Of a stretch of DNA of 64,000 nucleotides, positions 8,731 to 18,667 are shown piece after piece. The position numbers and the translations under genes were made by a program. Position 1 is the first letter of the stretch. The number at the start of each line of letters is the position of its first letter. The stretch is from Propionivibrio soli (GTDB lineage Bacteria > Pseudomonadota > Gammaproteobacteria > Burkholderiales > Rhodocyclaceae). The stretch is taken from the NCBI RefSeq assembly GCF_025770765.1, contig NZ_JANZKY010000005.1, positions 124,001 through 188,000 on the forward strand, given 5' to 3'. The notes under the pieces are model-generated. The model searched no databases. It saw nothing but the letters and a program-made list of their open reading frames with translations, and was not told the DNA's origin.

Positions 8731-9491
8731 CTTCCAACGAAGTGTTTGGCATAGCGGTCACTCAACCGGGACATCGGCATCAAGATCGGCAGATCGGCGG
8801 TGTTGAAATCGGGATCCCAGGCGGGCGCTCCGCATACATAGGCGCCTGCCCGGATATAGCCTTTAATAAGAGGAGGAACTTCTGCCGGACCGTCATCGCG
8901 AAGCGCGGAAAGCGGAAGCGGGCATCGCGGGAAGACACGGTACTCCATCGGCCCCAGATGCGTCTCCAGCTGTCGATAAACGCTAGCGGCAGCATGCCCG
9001 CCGTCGGCCATGCTGATGCTTGCGCAACCGATTAGGTATTCATACCGGTTCTCGGTCATGTACTGCGCGAGGCCGGCCCAGAGCAACGAAATGGTCGCTC
9101 CAGTGCGGTAATCGGCGTCGACACAAGAACGGCCGATTTCCACCATCTGCCGACGAAGATGGCCCAGACGGGCCAGGTCGAACTCACCCTCCGAATAGTA
9201 CCTGCCGAGGATTTGTGCGCTTTCGGGCGATAGAACGCGATAGGTGCCGACGACAGTCCCGTCATCCTCGTTGCGTACGATCAGATGGCTACATTCGTGA
9301 TCGTATTCGTCCTGATCAACGCCCGGAGTGGCGCATTGCAACTTGGCTCCGAGTTCTTCCGCGAAGACACGGTATCGCAATTTTTGCGCTTCCAGGATCT
9401 CGCGTTGCGTACGGGCAAAACCCACGGAAAGGCGGGGACGAGCGCGCAGAGAGCGCTCAGGCTGTTGGCGTAGCGGGGTCGAATGGGTCAT
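8727..9491 (-). CDS. olsB: L-ornithine N(alpha)-acyltransferase
   Basis: 254 residues with a strong AGGAGGG ribosome site just upstream of the ATG. The sequence VGFARTQREILEAQKLRYRVFAEELGA, then VVGTYRVLSP, VEIGRSCVDADYRTG and GCASISMADGG, matches the OlsB/hemolysin-like GNAT family. OlsB transfers a 3-hydroxyacyl chain from acyl-ACP to the alpha-amino group of ornithine, the first step of ornithine lipid synthesis, a phosphorus-free membrane lipid often made under phosphate limitation. Operon with the downstream acyltransferase. The phosphonate genes a few kb away fit the phosphate theme. Confidence 0.88.
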   Translation of the reverse strand: MTHSTPLRQQPERSLRARPRLSVGFARTQREILEAQKLRYRVFAEELGAKLQCATPGVDQDEYDHECSHLIVRNEDDGTVVGTYRVLSPESAQILGRYYSEGEFDLARLGHLRRQMVEIGRSCVDADYRTGATISLLWAGLAQYMTENRYEYLIGCASISMADGGHAAASVYRQLETHLGPMEYRVFPRCPLPLSALRDDGPAEVPPLIKGYIRAGAYVCGAPAWDPDFNTADLPILMPMSRLSDRYAKHFVGR

Positions 9492-9711
9492 GGCAGTCCC
9501 TCCTATAAGTTGAAGAGACTGTAGGGAGATGTGTTTACGGTTCGGTTATGCCGCCATTACGAAACAATGACCCAAGAGCGACGCGCCTCGCTTTCGCGTA
9601 TTCGAACCGTCACTCGGCACGATTTCGGGAGCCAGGGGCTGGTCAGTAACGCCGCCGCAACTTTGCCAAGTTAACGTGCCCGACTGTCAAATTTGATAGG
9701 GTGATTTATCC

Positions 9712-11346
9712 GTGAGCATTCGCCGCCATCTAGTCCTCATCCTTGCCATTGCATCTGTCGCCTTGCTGGTCCTCGGGGGTACAACTCTTTATCAGTTCCA
9801 ACGAAACAAGATACTGATCTACAAGCTGACTGATGGAGCCATTCCCGGTTTTCTCGCGGCCTCAGAACTTGGCTCGAAGCTGAAGACCTTGCAGATTTTT
9901 ATCATCGGCCTAGTGAATGCACCCGACCAAGGTATTGCTGAACAACAAAAAGAAAAAGTCGAATCATCGCGTCGCGATCTCGTGCGTGATCTCGAAGAGC
10001 AAATGGACATCGCCGATTCGCCGGTCCAGCAGGGGCTAATCAAACAGGCCCAAGAAAGCATGCACAACTACTTCGGCGCCATCGACGATGTAATGACGCT
10101 ACGTTTGACGGGTCAGCGCGACCTTGCCGAAGCGGCTCTCGAGGGGACTGCCGGCCCGTATCTTCAGGAGTTGGAGCAGATTCTCGGCACGCTTCGGGTG
10201 GAGAAACGGCGTGCCAAAGAACAAACCGCCGCGCTGATCGACGTCAATTTGCAGGACACCATGAAGACGCTGGTGGTCGCTTCTGCGCTTACCGTGCTGA
10301 CCCTGGCCGTCTTGGGCTACCGCCTCTACCGTCAGATCGTTTTCCCGCTTCGGACGATGGAAAAAACCATGTCGAAGGTCGCCGTCTCCCTGGATTTTAC
10401 GCAGCGTGCTCCCGTTAGGCGCAAAGATGAAATCGGACATTCAGTGGCCGCCTTCAATTCGCTCCTGGACACTCTGCAATCGAGCATGAGGGAAATGGTG
10501 CGAGTAATTCAGGACAACGAAGTCATGGCCATCGAAATGCATCAGTCGGCCGTCACCCTCGCGGATATCGCCTCAAGCGGAAGCGTCTCTTCCAAAGAGA
10601 TCCAAACCGCCGTGCAGCAGGTTCAGGCCCAGATCAGCCAGATTTGCCTTAACACCCGCCAAGCCGGAGATCTGACCGAAGCGTCGGGCCAACAGGCCGT
10701 CATGAACAGCCAAATCATTCGCGATGCGGTAGACCGCATACACGCCCTAGCCCAGGGCATCGAGTCGGCGGCAGACAAGGTATTCGCGTTGGCGGCCGCA
10801 GGCCAGAACATTGGGGGCCAAATCAAGGAGATCAGGGAAATCGCCGACCAGACGAATCTGCTGGCGCTGAATGCCGCCATTGAGGCCGCGCGGGCCGGGG
10901 AGACGGGACGGGGTTTTGCCGTCGTGGCAGACGAGGTTCGCAAGTTGGCCGAGCGGGTAACCGCGGCTACGCTCTCCATTACTAAGCAAGTGGCAGAGAT
11001 TGATGCTACCTCCGCACTATCCACCGACCTCATGCAGAGAGTCATCGCCGAGATGCAACATAACCTTGAACTCACGAGGTCCGCTGGCTCCGCGATGGCG
11101 GAGATAGAATCGTCCACCCGCGAAGTCGTCTCGGTCGTCGATGAAATTGGTGAGCAAGTCAGCGTGGGCCAAGCGTCGAGCGAAGCCATCGTGCTTCAGG
11201 TTAACTGCATCGACAGCGTGATTTCGGAGGCCAACGTAGCCGCCGAAAACACCAAGGACTTCGCCGATCAGATCCGAGCGCTTTCCAACCAGATGACCGG
11301 CATCATCAATCGATTTCGCATTGGCGAGGGGCAACTGGCGGCTTGA
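9712..11346 (+). CDS. Methyl-accepting chemotaxis protein
   Basis: 544 residues from a GTG at 9712. TM1 about 7-27, a periplasmic four-helix-bundle sensor of about 150 residues, TM2 about 182-203, HAMP about 205-260, then a long helical signalling domain with the hairpin tip [19 protein letters not shown] near 380-400 and [15 protein letters not shown]. The receptor ends GEGQLAA without a CheR/CheB-binding pentapeptide. No che genes are nearby. The ligand is unknown; location next to the phosphonate island does not prove a link. The 220 bases upstream, shared with olsB, hold both promoters but I could not place them with confidence. Confidence 0.93.
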   Translation: MSIRRHLVLILAIASVALLVLGGTTLYQFQRNKILIYKLTDGAIPGFLAASELGSKLKTLQIFIIGLVNAPDQGIAEQQKEKVESSRRDLVRDLEEQMDIADSPVQQGLIKQAQESMHNYFGAIDDVMTLRLTGQRDLAEAALEGTAGPYLQELEQILGTLRVEKRRAKEQTAALIDVNLQDTMKTLVVASALTVLTLAVLGYRLYRQIVFPLRTMEKTMSKVAVSLDFTQRAPVRRKDEIGHSVAAFNSLLDTLQSSMREMVRVIQDNEVMAIEMHQSAVTLADIASSGSVSSKEIQTAVQQVQAQISQICLNTRQAGDLTEASGQQAVMNSQIIRDAVDRIHALAQGIESAADKVFALAAAGQNIGGQIKEIREIADQTNLLALNAAIEAARAGETGRGFAVVADEVRKLAERVTAATLSITKQVAEIDATSALSTDLMQRVIAEMQHNLELTRSAGSAMAEIESSTREVVSVVDEIGEQVSVGQASSEAIVLQVNCIDSVISEANVAAENTKDFADQIRALSNQMTGIINRFRIGEGQLAA

Positions 11347-11560
11347 AGCCGTCACCGTGGGGAGCCGGCCTGTCCGAACGCGACTCCAATTTCCACTACG
11401 ATGGTGTCGAGTTCGTCCTGCCAGGTGGCCGCGGCTCTCAATATCTTTTGCAGCGAAAAAGCAGTTCTCCAGTGTCTAGTCGGCGGGCATCCGTCCGCCG
11501 AAAAAGGCCACGGTCCACGACGGGTTTTGAGAGCTGGTTCCTTAAGACAAAGTCAAAACG

Positions 11561-12676
11561 TCATGGCGCGAGACATGGTACGCGAACGCCCATTTGCACC
11601 AACGCGGCCTCAATCGCTTCTACTGCTCTACGCAAGATCGAAGGCTCGATGGCGCCAATGCAACCCACGCGGAATGTTTCCGTTCGCGTCAATTTTCCGG
11701 GATAGAGAATGAAACCTCGCTCGCGTACGCGCTCGTAGAGCTCGCCAAATCGATACGCGGGGTCGGTAGGCGCGTGAAACGTGACAATGATGGGGGACTG
11801 AACCGAATCGTTGAGGAACGTCCGCAGGCCGAGATCCCGCATGCCACCGATGAGCATAGAGTAGTTCTTTCGGTAGCGCAGCAGCCTTGCGGGCTGGGCA
11901 CCCTCAGCATGATATTGGTCCAGCGCGGCCCGTAGAGCCGACACCACATGGGTCGGCGGAGTAAAGCGCCACTGTCCGGTTTTTGAAAAGTAGCTCCACT
12001 GGTCATGAAGATCCAGGGCCAGCGAGTGCGAGTTGCCGGCGGCGTCTTTCAAGGCGTTGCGTTCGGCAATGACAAAACCCATGCCGGGAACGCCTTCAAG
12101 GCATTTCCCCGACGCAGCGATGACCGCGTCAAACGGCATCGTTCGAGCGTCGATCGGCATGACGCCGAACGAGCTCATGGCGTCGACGATGAGGCGGCGG
12201 CCCTGGCGTGAGACGGCGGCGGCAATATCCGGCAGCGGGTTGAGAATTCCCGTACCTGTTTCACAGTGAACTTGTGCAACGTGCGTGATGCCGGGGTCGG
12301 CCGCCAGAGCGGCCTCGATTCGCGCCGGATCGGCAACTTCATTTTCCCTGAAATCGAGTACAACGACCTTGCGATGCAGGTAATCCAGGATGCGAGTGAT
12401 GCGTTCGCAATAAGCGCCATTGGTGGGAACGAGCACTTTCCCATCCCGCGGAACCAAGGTACCCAGGGCGGCTTCAACAGCGAAGGTGCCACTCCCTTGG
12501 AGAGGCACGCAGACATGACTTTCGCGAGCGTGGGCAATCTCCACCAGGTCTGCGCAAACCGAGGCCGTCAATTCGTTGAAAGCCTTATCCCACGACCCCC
12601 AGTCGCGGAGCATGGCGGCTTTGGTTTCAGCAGAGGTTGTTAGCGGACCGGGCGTGAGCAATACAGGATCGGACAT
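11561..12676 (-). CDS. phnW: 2-aminoethylphosphonate--pyruvate transaminase
   Basis: 371 residues from the ATG at 12676 ([19 protein letters not shown]), preceded by GGGAG; a longer in-frame start at 12757 would run into the neighbouring gene. Class-V aminotransferase fold: substrate loop [17 protein letters not shown] aspartate in [13 protein letters not shown] lysine in [14 protein letters not shown], and the C-terminal FRVGCIGAI. PhnW moves the amino group of AEP to pyruvate, giving phosphonoacetaldehyde and alanine. Last gene of the phnC-D-E-A-ADH-W run, 37 bases after the alcohol dehydrogenase. Confidence 0.93.
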   Translation of the reverse strand: MSDPVLLTPGPLTTSAETKAAMLRDWGSWDKAFNELTASVCADLVEIAHARESHVCVPLQGSGTFAVEAALGTLVPRDGKVLVPTNGAYCERITRILDYLHRKVVVLDFRENEVADPARIEAALAADPGITHVAQVHCETGTGILNPLPDIAAAVSRQGRRLIVDAMSSFGVMPIDARTMPFDAVIAASGKCLEGVPGMGFVIAERNALKDAAGNSHSLALDLHDQWSYFSKTGQWRFTPPTHVVSALRAALDQYHAEGAQPARLLRYRKNYSMLIGGMRDLGLRTFLNDSVQSPIIVTFHAPTDPAYRFGELYERVRERGFILYPGKLTRTETFRVGCIGAIEPSILRRAVEAIEAALVQMGVRVPCLAP

Positions 12677-12713
12677 GGTTTCTCCCAAAGAGGGGCTAGT
12701 GTTGATCTGGCCG

Positions 12714-13817
12714 TCAAGGAGAGACGGCGGCTCGAAGTACGCGGCGCTCTGCCGCATCAGCCATCGCCTCAGCCACGTGTTCTAGGGGGTAGTGCCCGTC
12801 GACCAGTTCGTGAAATGGAAACCGTCCGCGGTTGGCGACGACGAAGTCGACGGCTTGAAGCAGATGGCGCGGGTGATAGTTATGGACGCCGGCAACCGTG
12901 AGGTGCTTCTTGAGAAGCAAGTTGGCGTCTAGGGTGATCATCGCGTCGGGGTTTACGAGCCCGGCCAACACGTAGCGTCCACCGGGACGAAGGGCCGCCA
13001 CTCCTTGGTGAATCGCCGCAGCTTGTCCGCAGACTTCAATGGCGACATCTACGCGGAGGCGGTTGCGTACCGGTTCGGGCGACGATTCGCCGGCCTCGAA
13101 AAAGTCATCGACGCCGAAGCGCTTCGCCATGTCGCGACGCGACGGGACCGAATCGACGCCGATAACTCGGCGTGCTCCGCGAGCTTTGGCCATCGCTGCG
13201 CCGTATATCCCGAGCAGGCCAAGTCCCTGTATCAAAACTGTGTCACCGAAACGGACGTCCGCCGCGTCGATCGCTGCGCACATCGTCGCTACGCCGCAAT
13301 TTATAGGAGTCGCTTCCTCATCAGTCAGAATGTCGGGCAGGCGCGCGATCCACGAGTTCTGGAGCACATAGCAATACTCAGCAAAACCACCATGGTGATG
13401 GGGCGCTTCATCCGCAGACATATGGCCGTATTTCGCCACGCCCGGCGATTTCTGCGGCAACCCGCAGACTTCGCTCAGGAAGGTCCGTTCGGGAACGAAA
13501 TACTCACTCCACGTAATGCGATCGCCCACGACAAGCGGATTGTCGCGGAGATCGCGAATCGTTCCCTCGCCCAGGGCGGCGATCGTTCCGATGATCTCGT
13601 GCCCGAGTAGCGCTGGGCAAGCGTTGGGACGGTGACCTTGCCACGAATGAATGTCCGAACGGCAGATCGTGCACATCTTGACCTTGACCAGCACTTCTCC
13701 GGTCGAGGGCAGTCGCAAGGGATAGTCAGCTAGACGGAAATCGCCATTCGGGGCATCGTACACGGCGACCCGCGCCTCTTTTGGAATCGACGTCCCGAGG
13801 TGAAAGCGATCAGGCAT
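12714..13817 (-). CDS. Zinc-dependent alcohol dehydrogenase of the phosphonate cluster
   Basis: 367 residues from the ATG at 13817, which overlaps the end of phnA by a few bases. MDR fold: catalytic zinc region [29 protein letters not shown], and a Rossmann motif [25 protein letters not shown]. The usual four-cysteine structural zinc loop is not obvious in the 90-120 region, where [17 protein letters not shown] stands instead. It resembles alcohol dehydrogenases that NCBI families describe as associated with phosphonate catabolism, but no step of the PhnW-PhnY-PhnA route needs one. It could handle hydroxyalkyl phosphonates or phosphonoacetaldehyde; substrate unproven. Confidence 0.8.
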   Translation of the reverse strand: MPDRFHLGTSIPKEARVAVYDAPNGDFRLADYPLRLPSTGEVLVKVKMCTICRSDIHSWQGHRPNACPALLGHEIIGTIAALGEGTIRDLRDNPLVVGDRITWSEYFVPERTFLSEVCGLPQKSPGVAKYGHMSADEAPHHHGGFAEYCYVLQNSWIARLPDILTDEEATPINCGVATMCAAIDAADVRFGDTVLIQGLGLLGIYGAAMAKARGARRVIGVDSVPSRRDMAKRFGVDDFFEAGESSPEPVRNRLRVDVAIEVCGQAAAIHQGVAALRPGGRYVLAGLVNPDAMITLDANLLLKKHLTVAGVHNYHPRHLLQAVDFVVANRGRFPFHELVDGHYPLEHVAEAMADAAERRVLRAAVSP

Positions 13818-15072
13818 CGACGTCGGTTCCGTTGATTGCGTAATCGAACAGCTGGTAACTCTTGACGCCTGCGGTGGCACGTTCGGCGTAGCGCTGATTC
13901 AGCGGACGATTGAGAATGAACGGCACCCAAGCTTCGGATGGCCCGCCATGGCTGCGCAATCGTGCATCCGACAGAGCGGTGAGATCGTGGTCAATCGCCC
14001 TTGAGCCAATGACAAAATTCTGTTCGGCAATGACTGCGACATCTCCCTCGCGGTCGACGGGTAAAGCGTATCGTCGGCTGACCGTGGCGCGGTCCAGCGC
14101 CTCGGCTATCCCTTGCACGCCTTGCAGGCGATTGATGATGGCTTGAGCCGTGACCTCCCGGGTCAGGCACCATACCCGGACGAAGCCTCCCAGCGCACCG
14201 TGGTGACGGACGAAAGCGTCGGTAATGGGACAAATGACTTGCGTCGTTCCCGTGCCAAAGGTTTGGTCGAGCAGATCTTGCAGAAACACGACGTTGGGTT
14301 TCCCGTCGGGCCCTGCCTTGTCGCTCATTCCGTGATCGGCCGTGAGGGCGACCGTGGCCCCGAGTTCGTCCAGTTGTCCGAATAACTCGTCAATGCGGCG
14401 GTAGAAGGCTGTGGCTACCGGATCGCCTGGGGCGTGCTTGTGCTGTATGAAGTCGGTCAGCGACAAATACATGAGATCGGGGCGCTCGCTATTCAATAAA
14501 CGAACCCCGGCGTGCAACACAAACAAGGAGAGTTCCATCGAATACATGTCGGGCAAGGGCATGCCGAAGCGCTCGAGCACATTCTCGATGCCGTGCTCAG
14601 TCAGCGTGCATCGGTCGGCTTTCTCTGACGAAAAACAGATGTTGCCACCCGCTACATCGACGCCACTGCCGAGTTGCTCACGCAGTTTGTCCTTCGCCGT
14701 AATCGCTATCACGCGGGCGCCGGCATCGGCAAATTCGGCTAACAACGTTCGGCTTCGCAACAACTCGGGACTCGTCATGACAACGGCTTTGCCCGCCGAG
14801 TCGAGGTAGAAGTTGCCGGAAATACCGTGAACAGAAGGCGGTGCCCCGGTGACGAGCGATACGTTGTTCGGGCAAGTGAAACTCGGCACCGTCCCTTCGG
14901 CTACGGACGTAAACCCTTTACGGATGAAACGTGCGATGTTCGGCAGCGCGTCATCACGCAGGCCCCTCTCGATGTAGGCAGGATCACCACCGTCAATGCA
15001 GACTGCGACCACCGGACGTGACGGCCGGCGGTAGGTAACACCGTTGAGGAGGATTTCTTTGTCGTTAGGCAT
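13810..15072 (-). CDS. phnA: Phosphonoacetate hydrolase
   Basis: 420 residues, alkaline-phosphatase superfamily. Metal aspartate in VVAVCIDGGDPAYI, nucleophile Thr66 in EGTVPSFTCPNNVSLVTG, second metal set in TADHGMSDKAGPDG, and a C-terminal His in LRSHGGPSEAWVPF. This is the phosphonoacetate hydrolase pattern: C-P bond cleavage of phosphonoacetate to acetate and phosphate, needing zinc. It is the final enzyme of the PhnW/PhnY/PhnA route, encoded in the same operon as phnW and across the divergent promoter from phnY. Not to be confused with the unrelated small protein also called PhnA in E. coli. Confidence 0.93.
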   Translation of the reverse strand: MPNDKEILLNGVTYRRPSRPVVAVCIDGGDPAYIERGLRDDALPNIARFIRKGFTSVAEGTVPSFTCPNNVSLVTGAPPSVHGISGNFYLDSAGKAVVMTSPELLRSRTLLAEFADAGARVIAITAKDKLREQLGSGVDVAGGNICFSSEKADRCTLTEHGIENVLERFGMPLPDMYSMELSLFVLHAGVRLLNSERPDLMYLSLTDFIQHKHAPGDPVATAFYRRIDELFGQLDELGATVALTADHGMSDKAGPDGKPNVVFLQDLLDQTFGTGTTQVICPITDAFVRHHGALGGFVRVWCLTREVTAQAIINRLQGVQGIAEALDRATVSRRYALPVDREGDVAVIAEQNFVIGSRAIDHDLTALSDARLRSHGGPSEAWVPFILNRPLNQRYAERATAGVKSYQLFDYAINGTDVDA

Positions 15073-15102
15073 AGGAGATTGGATTATCGGGAAGAACGTT
15101 CG

Positions 15103-15900
15103 TCATATGGCGAGTTGGCGAATCCGCGAGGAAACGAGGTCGATCAACGTGACGCAGACGATAATGATCAGAAGAACGGCGCTGGTCTCGGCATAGTCAA
15201 ACCCACGGATTGCCTCATGGAGAATGACGCCAATACCCCCAGCGCCGACCATGCCAACGACAGAGGCGGAGCGGACGTTGGACTCGAAGCGGTACAGGGA
15301 ATAGGAAATCCAGAGCGGCAGGACTTGAGGAATGACGCCGTAGATGATTTCCTCCAGGAGGCTGACACCAGTCGCCCGGACACCTTCCACCGGTCGCGGG
15401 TCGATGGCTTCCACTGCCTCGGCGAAGAGTTTGGCGAGGACGCCGGTGGTATGCACCCACAGCGCCATTACCCCCGCGAACGGGCCGAGGCCGACCGCCA
15501 CGATGAACAGCATGGCGAAGACCATTTCGTTGATCGCCCGGCAAGCGTCCATTGCCCGGCGCACGGGCTGTACAACCCACTTCGGGGCGATGTTCTCCGC
15601 TGAAAGGAGCCCCAGGGGTACGGCGCAAATAATGGCCAGCACGGTTCCCCAGATGGCGATGTGTATCGTCACCGCCATTTCGGCAAGGTAGACCCGCCAG
15701 TCGTGAAAATTCGGAGGAAAGAAATCCCGCGCAAAGACGACCATATTGGCCGAATCACGCCATAGATCAGCGGGGCGCATATCGGCCCCGCTCCATGACC
15801 AGATGAGAAGGGCGCCGAGGACGCCCCACGCGAGGTGATTCGTCAGACTACGGGGCGGCGGATTGAGCGGTACGTCATTGATACTGGGTTGCGACGTCAT
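15103..15900 (-). CDS. phnE: Phosphonate ABC transporter permease
   Basis: 265 residues from the ATG at 15900 (a TTG directly before it is a poorer choice). Binding-protein-dependent permease with about six membrane helices and the PhnE-type segment [34 protein letters not shown], which includes the EAA-like loop contacting PhnC. A short Pro-rich cytoplasmic N-terminus precedes TM1. A single permease gene implies a homodimer. It lies between phnD (93 bases upstream) and phnA (30 bases downstream) in one operon. Confidence 0.92.
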   Translation of the reverse strand: MTSQPSINDVPLNPPPRSLTNHLAWGVLGALLIWSWSGADMRPADLWRDSANMVVFARDFFPPNFHDWRVYLAEMAVTIHIAIWGTVLAIICAVPLGLLSAENIAPKWVVQPVRRAMDACRAINEMVFAMLFIVAVGLGPFAGVMALWVHTTGVLAKLFAEAVEAIDPRPVEGVRATGVSLLEEIIYGVIPQVLPLWISYSLYRFESNVRSASVVGMVGAGGIGVILHEAIRGFDYAETSAVLLIIIVCVTLIDLVSSRIRQLAI

Positions 15901-15993
15901 CAAGAGCGCCTCGTATCAGTTGGAAAAGAGAGCAACGGCGGCCGCTCGGCGGGTGAGATCATTCAGACGCAGGTTCTCGCCGGACGAACGGTG

Positions 15994-16965
15994 TCACTTC
16001 TGCATCTGCTTCGCCAACTCGGCGAGTTGGGCGTCGAGTTCGGCCAGCTTCGCCTTCTTGGCCGCGGCGGCCATGTGTTCATCGCTCTCGTATTTCTTGC
16101 GGTCCTTGAACAGCTCCAACTGCCGGATCGGCAACAACTGAGCGTCCGACGATGCCTTGAACCCGGCCAGCCGGTACATGTTCTTGAGAATCTCTTTCTC
16201 ACGATCGTCTTTGCCGTAACCGACCACGAAATCCTGGATCTTCTTCTTGAGATCAGCAGGTAAATCTTTCCGCCACACGAGGGGGTCGCGCGGAATCAAT
16301 GGCGAGGTCCAGAGGATGCGAATCTGTTCGAGCTTTTCTGGTGACTTCTCCTGCATCTTCTGCGTCATCTCGCTATTGCTCGTTGCAACATCCACCTGCC
16401 TGTTCAATACCGCCAGGAAGTTCCCCTCGTGGTTCGACGACCGCGTGACCTTGAAGTGGGTTTTTGGATCGAGACCATTCATGCTGAACACGTAGTACGT
16501 GGGCACCAGCGTCCCCGACGTGGAAGACGGATCGCCGATTCCAAACGTGTAGTCTTTGCCGTTCTTCAATACCTGATCGAGGGTGGAGATGCCTGAATCC
16601 TTGTGGGTAATGATGTACGAGTAGTAGCCGGGCGTTCCATCGAGGTCGACAAACTGGACGAACACCTGACCATTTGCCCGGTCCACGGCGTCAATGGCGG
16701 CCAGATTCCCGTACCACGCTATCTGCACTTTGTTGAACCGCTGCGCCTCGATGATGCCGGCGTAGTCCGTGGCGAAAAATCCGTTCACCTTTACGCCGAC
16801 CGCCTTCGCCATGTCGTCAAGGAAAGGCTGCCACATCTGTTTTAGCGCGCCAGATTTTTCAGTGGCGATGATTCCGAAATTGAGTTCCTTCGGCTCGGCC
16901 GCTACGGCGGTTCCGGCAATGGCAAAGGCCAGTCCGGCAATGAGGCTTTTGAGAAGAGACGGCAT
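15994..16965 (-). CDS. phnD: Phosphonate-binding periplasmic protein
   Basis: 323 residues from the ATG at 16965, preceded by AAAGGAAAC; a longer in-frame start at 17025 has no ribosome site. Signal peptide MPSLLKSLIAGLAFAIAG with cleavage after AVAA. Mature start EPKELNFGIIATEKSGALKQMWQPFLDDM matches PhnD/PtxB-type solute-binding proteins, followed by FFATDYAGIIEAQRFNKVQIAWYG and the ligand loop DPSSTSGTLVPTYYVF. A charged helical tail ends the protein. With PhnC and PhnE it forms an uptake system, most likely for AEP given the catabolic genes. Confidence 0.93.
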   Translation of the reverse strand: MPSLLKSLIAGLAFAIAGTAVAAEPKELNFGIIATEKSGALKQMWQPFLDDMAKAVGVKVNGFFATDYAGIIEAQRFNKVQIAWYGNLAAIDAVDRANGQVFVQFVDLDGTPGYYSYIITHKDSGISTLDQVLKNGKDYTFGIGDPSSTSGTLVPTYYVFSMNGLDPKTHFKVTRSSNHEGNFLAVLNRQVDVATSNSEMTQKMQEKSPEKLEQIRILWTSPLIPRDPLVWRKDLPADLKKKIQDFVVGYGKDDREKEILKNMYRLAGFKASSDAQLLPIRQLELFKDRKKYESDEHMAAAAKKAKLAELDAQLAELAKQMQK

Positions 16966-17011
16966 CAGTGTTTCCTTTCTTTTGTATAGATAGAAACTGC
17001 GTAAAGGGATG

Positions 17012-17842
17012 TCACGCGAGAACAAGCCCGGACGGTATGGCGCCGTCGCGCATCAGAGGGGGCACTGCCGGTGAGTTTTCGACGAGTTGGCTGGCATTGG
17101 CACCATAGAGCTGCGCCAGCAAGGCGGGCGTCAGGGCCGATGACGGACCGTCGTAAACCACGCGTCCGGCATTCAGGGCGATGGTCCGCGGACAATAACG
17201 GATGGCGAAGTCGACCTGGTGCAGGGACACGAGCACGGTACAACCCCGTGCCCGGTTGAGGTGAGTGAGAACCTCCATGACCTTTCTGGAGGACTCCGGG
17301 TCAAGCGAGGCGATCGGCTCATCGGCAAGAATGATCCGCGCTTTCTGAACCAGACAGCGTGCCAATGCCGCACGCTGCTGCTGACCTCCCGACAGAGTGC
17401 CGGCACGCTGCCAAGCGGTTTGTTCGATGCCCACCGAAGCCATCGCTTCAAGGGCCAGCTGTCTCTCGCCGACAGTGAACAGCATGAGCATCCGGCGCCA
17501 CCAGGCCGCGCGGTGAAGCAACCCGACGAGGACGTTGATGATGACGGGAAGCCGGCTGACGAGGTTGAACTGCTGGAAGACGAAACCGAGTTCGCGCCGC
17601 ACGACGCGCGCGTTGCCAACGAGCCGCCCATTTTCTTGCACGGTCCGCCCAAGCACTTTCACAGTGCCTTCATCGGCGGCCATGAACCCTGGCAACAGCC
17701 GCAGGAGGGTGGATTTTCCGGAGCCTGAGGCGCCCAGCAGCGCGACCATTTCTCCTTGCTCGATTCGAATCGAAACGGTATCCAGTGCTCGACAGCAGGA
17801 GAAGTTTTTTGTCAGCTCGGTGATTTCTACGGCGTTGGCCAT
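17012..17842 (-). CDS. phnC: Phosphonate ABC transporter ATP-binding protein
   Basis: 276 residues. Walker A GASGSGKST about 37-45, Q-loop FVFQQFNLV, ABC signature LSGGQQQRAALARCL, Walker B with ILADEPIASLDP, and the switch histidine in VSLHQVDFAI. The segment VGLLHRAAWWRRMLMLF is typical of PhnC. First gene of the phnC-D-E-A-ADH-W operon, starting 125 bases from the divergent regulator; expression is probably controlled by that regulator. Confidence 0.94.
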   Translation of the reverse strand: MANAVEITELTKNFSCCRALDTVSIRIEQGEMVALLGASGSGKSTLLRLLPGFMAADEGTVKVLGRTVQENGRLVGNARVVRRELGFVFQQFNLVSRLPVIINVLVGLLHRAAWWRRMLMLFTVGERQLALEAMASVGIEQTAWQRAGTLSGGQQQRAALARCLVQKARIILADEPIASLDPESSRKVMEVLTHLNRARGCTVLVSLHQVDFAIRYCPRTIALNAGRVVYDGPSSALTPALLAQLYGANASQLVENSPAVPPLMRDGAIPSGLVLA

Positions 17843-17898
17843 CGCGATCTTTCTTTGTCATGAAGCGGCAACACGTCAATCCTAGGATCTCGACATTG

Positions 17899-17916
17899 CA
17901 TTTTGTTGACAATCTG
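17899..17916. promoter_or_regulatory. Candidate operator in the phnC/phnR divergent region
   Basis: CA-N2-TTGTTGACAA-N2-TG: perfect TTGT/ACAA half-sites around a 2-base centre with outer CA/TG also symmetric. The core fits the loose T-N-GT...AC-N-A pattern of FadR/FCD-type GntR operators, and the regulator encoded next to it is of that type. It also contains a TTGACA hexamer (17906-17911) that could be a -35 element, though no good -10 follows. Inferred, single site. Confidence 0.4.
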
Positions 17917-17967
17917 CAAAGCGACGAAGAACCTTACGAAATCATTCATCAACGAGATGACGCCGCA

Positions 17968-18639
17968 ATGACATACCCCGTGACGCTGGAACTACTCAAG
18001 ACGCACTCGCTTCCATCCCTTGTGCAGGAGGAACTTGAACGGATGATTCTGGACGGCCGCCTCGTGCCGGGAGAGCAGCTCCGCGAAATACCCCTCGCGG
18101 CGCTCCTCGGAGTCTCCAGAGGGCCGATCCGCGAAGCGTTTCGTGCGCTCGAGGAAAAGGGTTTGGTCATGGTGGTCAAGAACTGCGGCGTCTATGTGCG
18201 CACTCTCGACATCGAAGAGGCTGACCAAATCTACGAGGTGCGCCTAGTTCTTGAGCGCCTCATTGGTGAGAAGGTCACAAGACGAATCGACGAGCAAGGA
18301 CTACAGTCGTTGCGCGAAACGGTGTCCGGCATGCGGGACGCCGTCGAGGATGGCGATGTGACCCGTTACACCGGTTTGAATATCGCCTTTCACGACACGC
18401 TGGCCCGTCTCACCGGGAATCTAAAACTGCATGCGACGTATGCGCGTCTGGTTGGCGAACTGTCTCTTTTTCGCCGCCAGACGTATGTACATGACGAGCA
18501 GTCTCTGGCCATCTCGTTCTCGGAGCACCAGACGATTCTGAATGCGATCGTCGAGCGCCGAGCCGGCGAAGCGGGCCGGCTCCTGCAAAAGCATGCAAGC
18601 GACAGCCAGCGCCGTCTGCACAGGGCGCTTTCTTCCTGA
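17968..18639 (+). CDS. phnR: GntR-family (FCD) regulator of phosphonate use
   Basis: 223 residues from the ATG at 17968; an ATG at 17860 would add 36 residues of unconserved look and cover the probable operator. N-terminal winged helix LVQEELERMILDGRLVPGEQLREIPLAALLGVSRGPIREAFRALEEKGLV, followed by an all-helical FCD effector domain with metal-binding-type residues (DxxxR region, H in NIAFHDTL, H in SEHQTIL). It matches the FCD regulators found next to phnW/phnA/phnY clusters in Burkholderia-like bacteria. Divergent from phnC and followed by phnY, so it probably controls both arms. Confidence 0.85.
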   Translation: MTYPVTLELLKTHSLPSLVQEELERMILDGRLVPGEQLREIPLAALLGVSRGPIREAFRALEEKGLVMVVKNCGVYVRTLDIEEADQIYEVRLVLERLIGEKVTRRIDEQGLQSLRETVSGMRDAVEDGDVTRYTGLNIAFHDTLARLTGNLKLHATYARLVGELSLFRRQTYVHDEQSLAISFSEHQTILNAIVERRAGEAGRLLQKHASDSQRRLHRALSS

Positions 18640-18667
18640 TCATCTCTTCATAAGGCAAAGAAAACAC

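Noticed and set aside
11485-11510. CGGCGG...CCGCCG hairpin between the chemoreceptor and phnW
   Set aside because: It is followed by A-tracts on the plus strand and preceded by them on the minus strand, so neither strand gives a terminator tail; kept out of the feature list.
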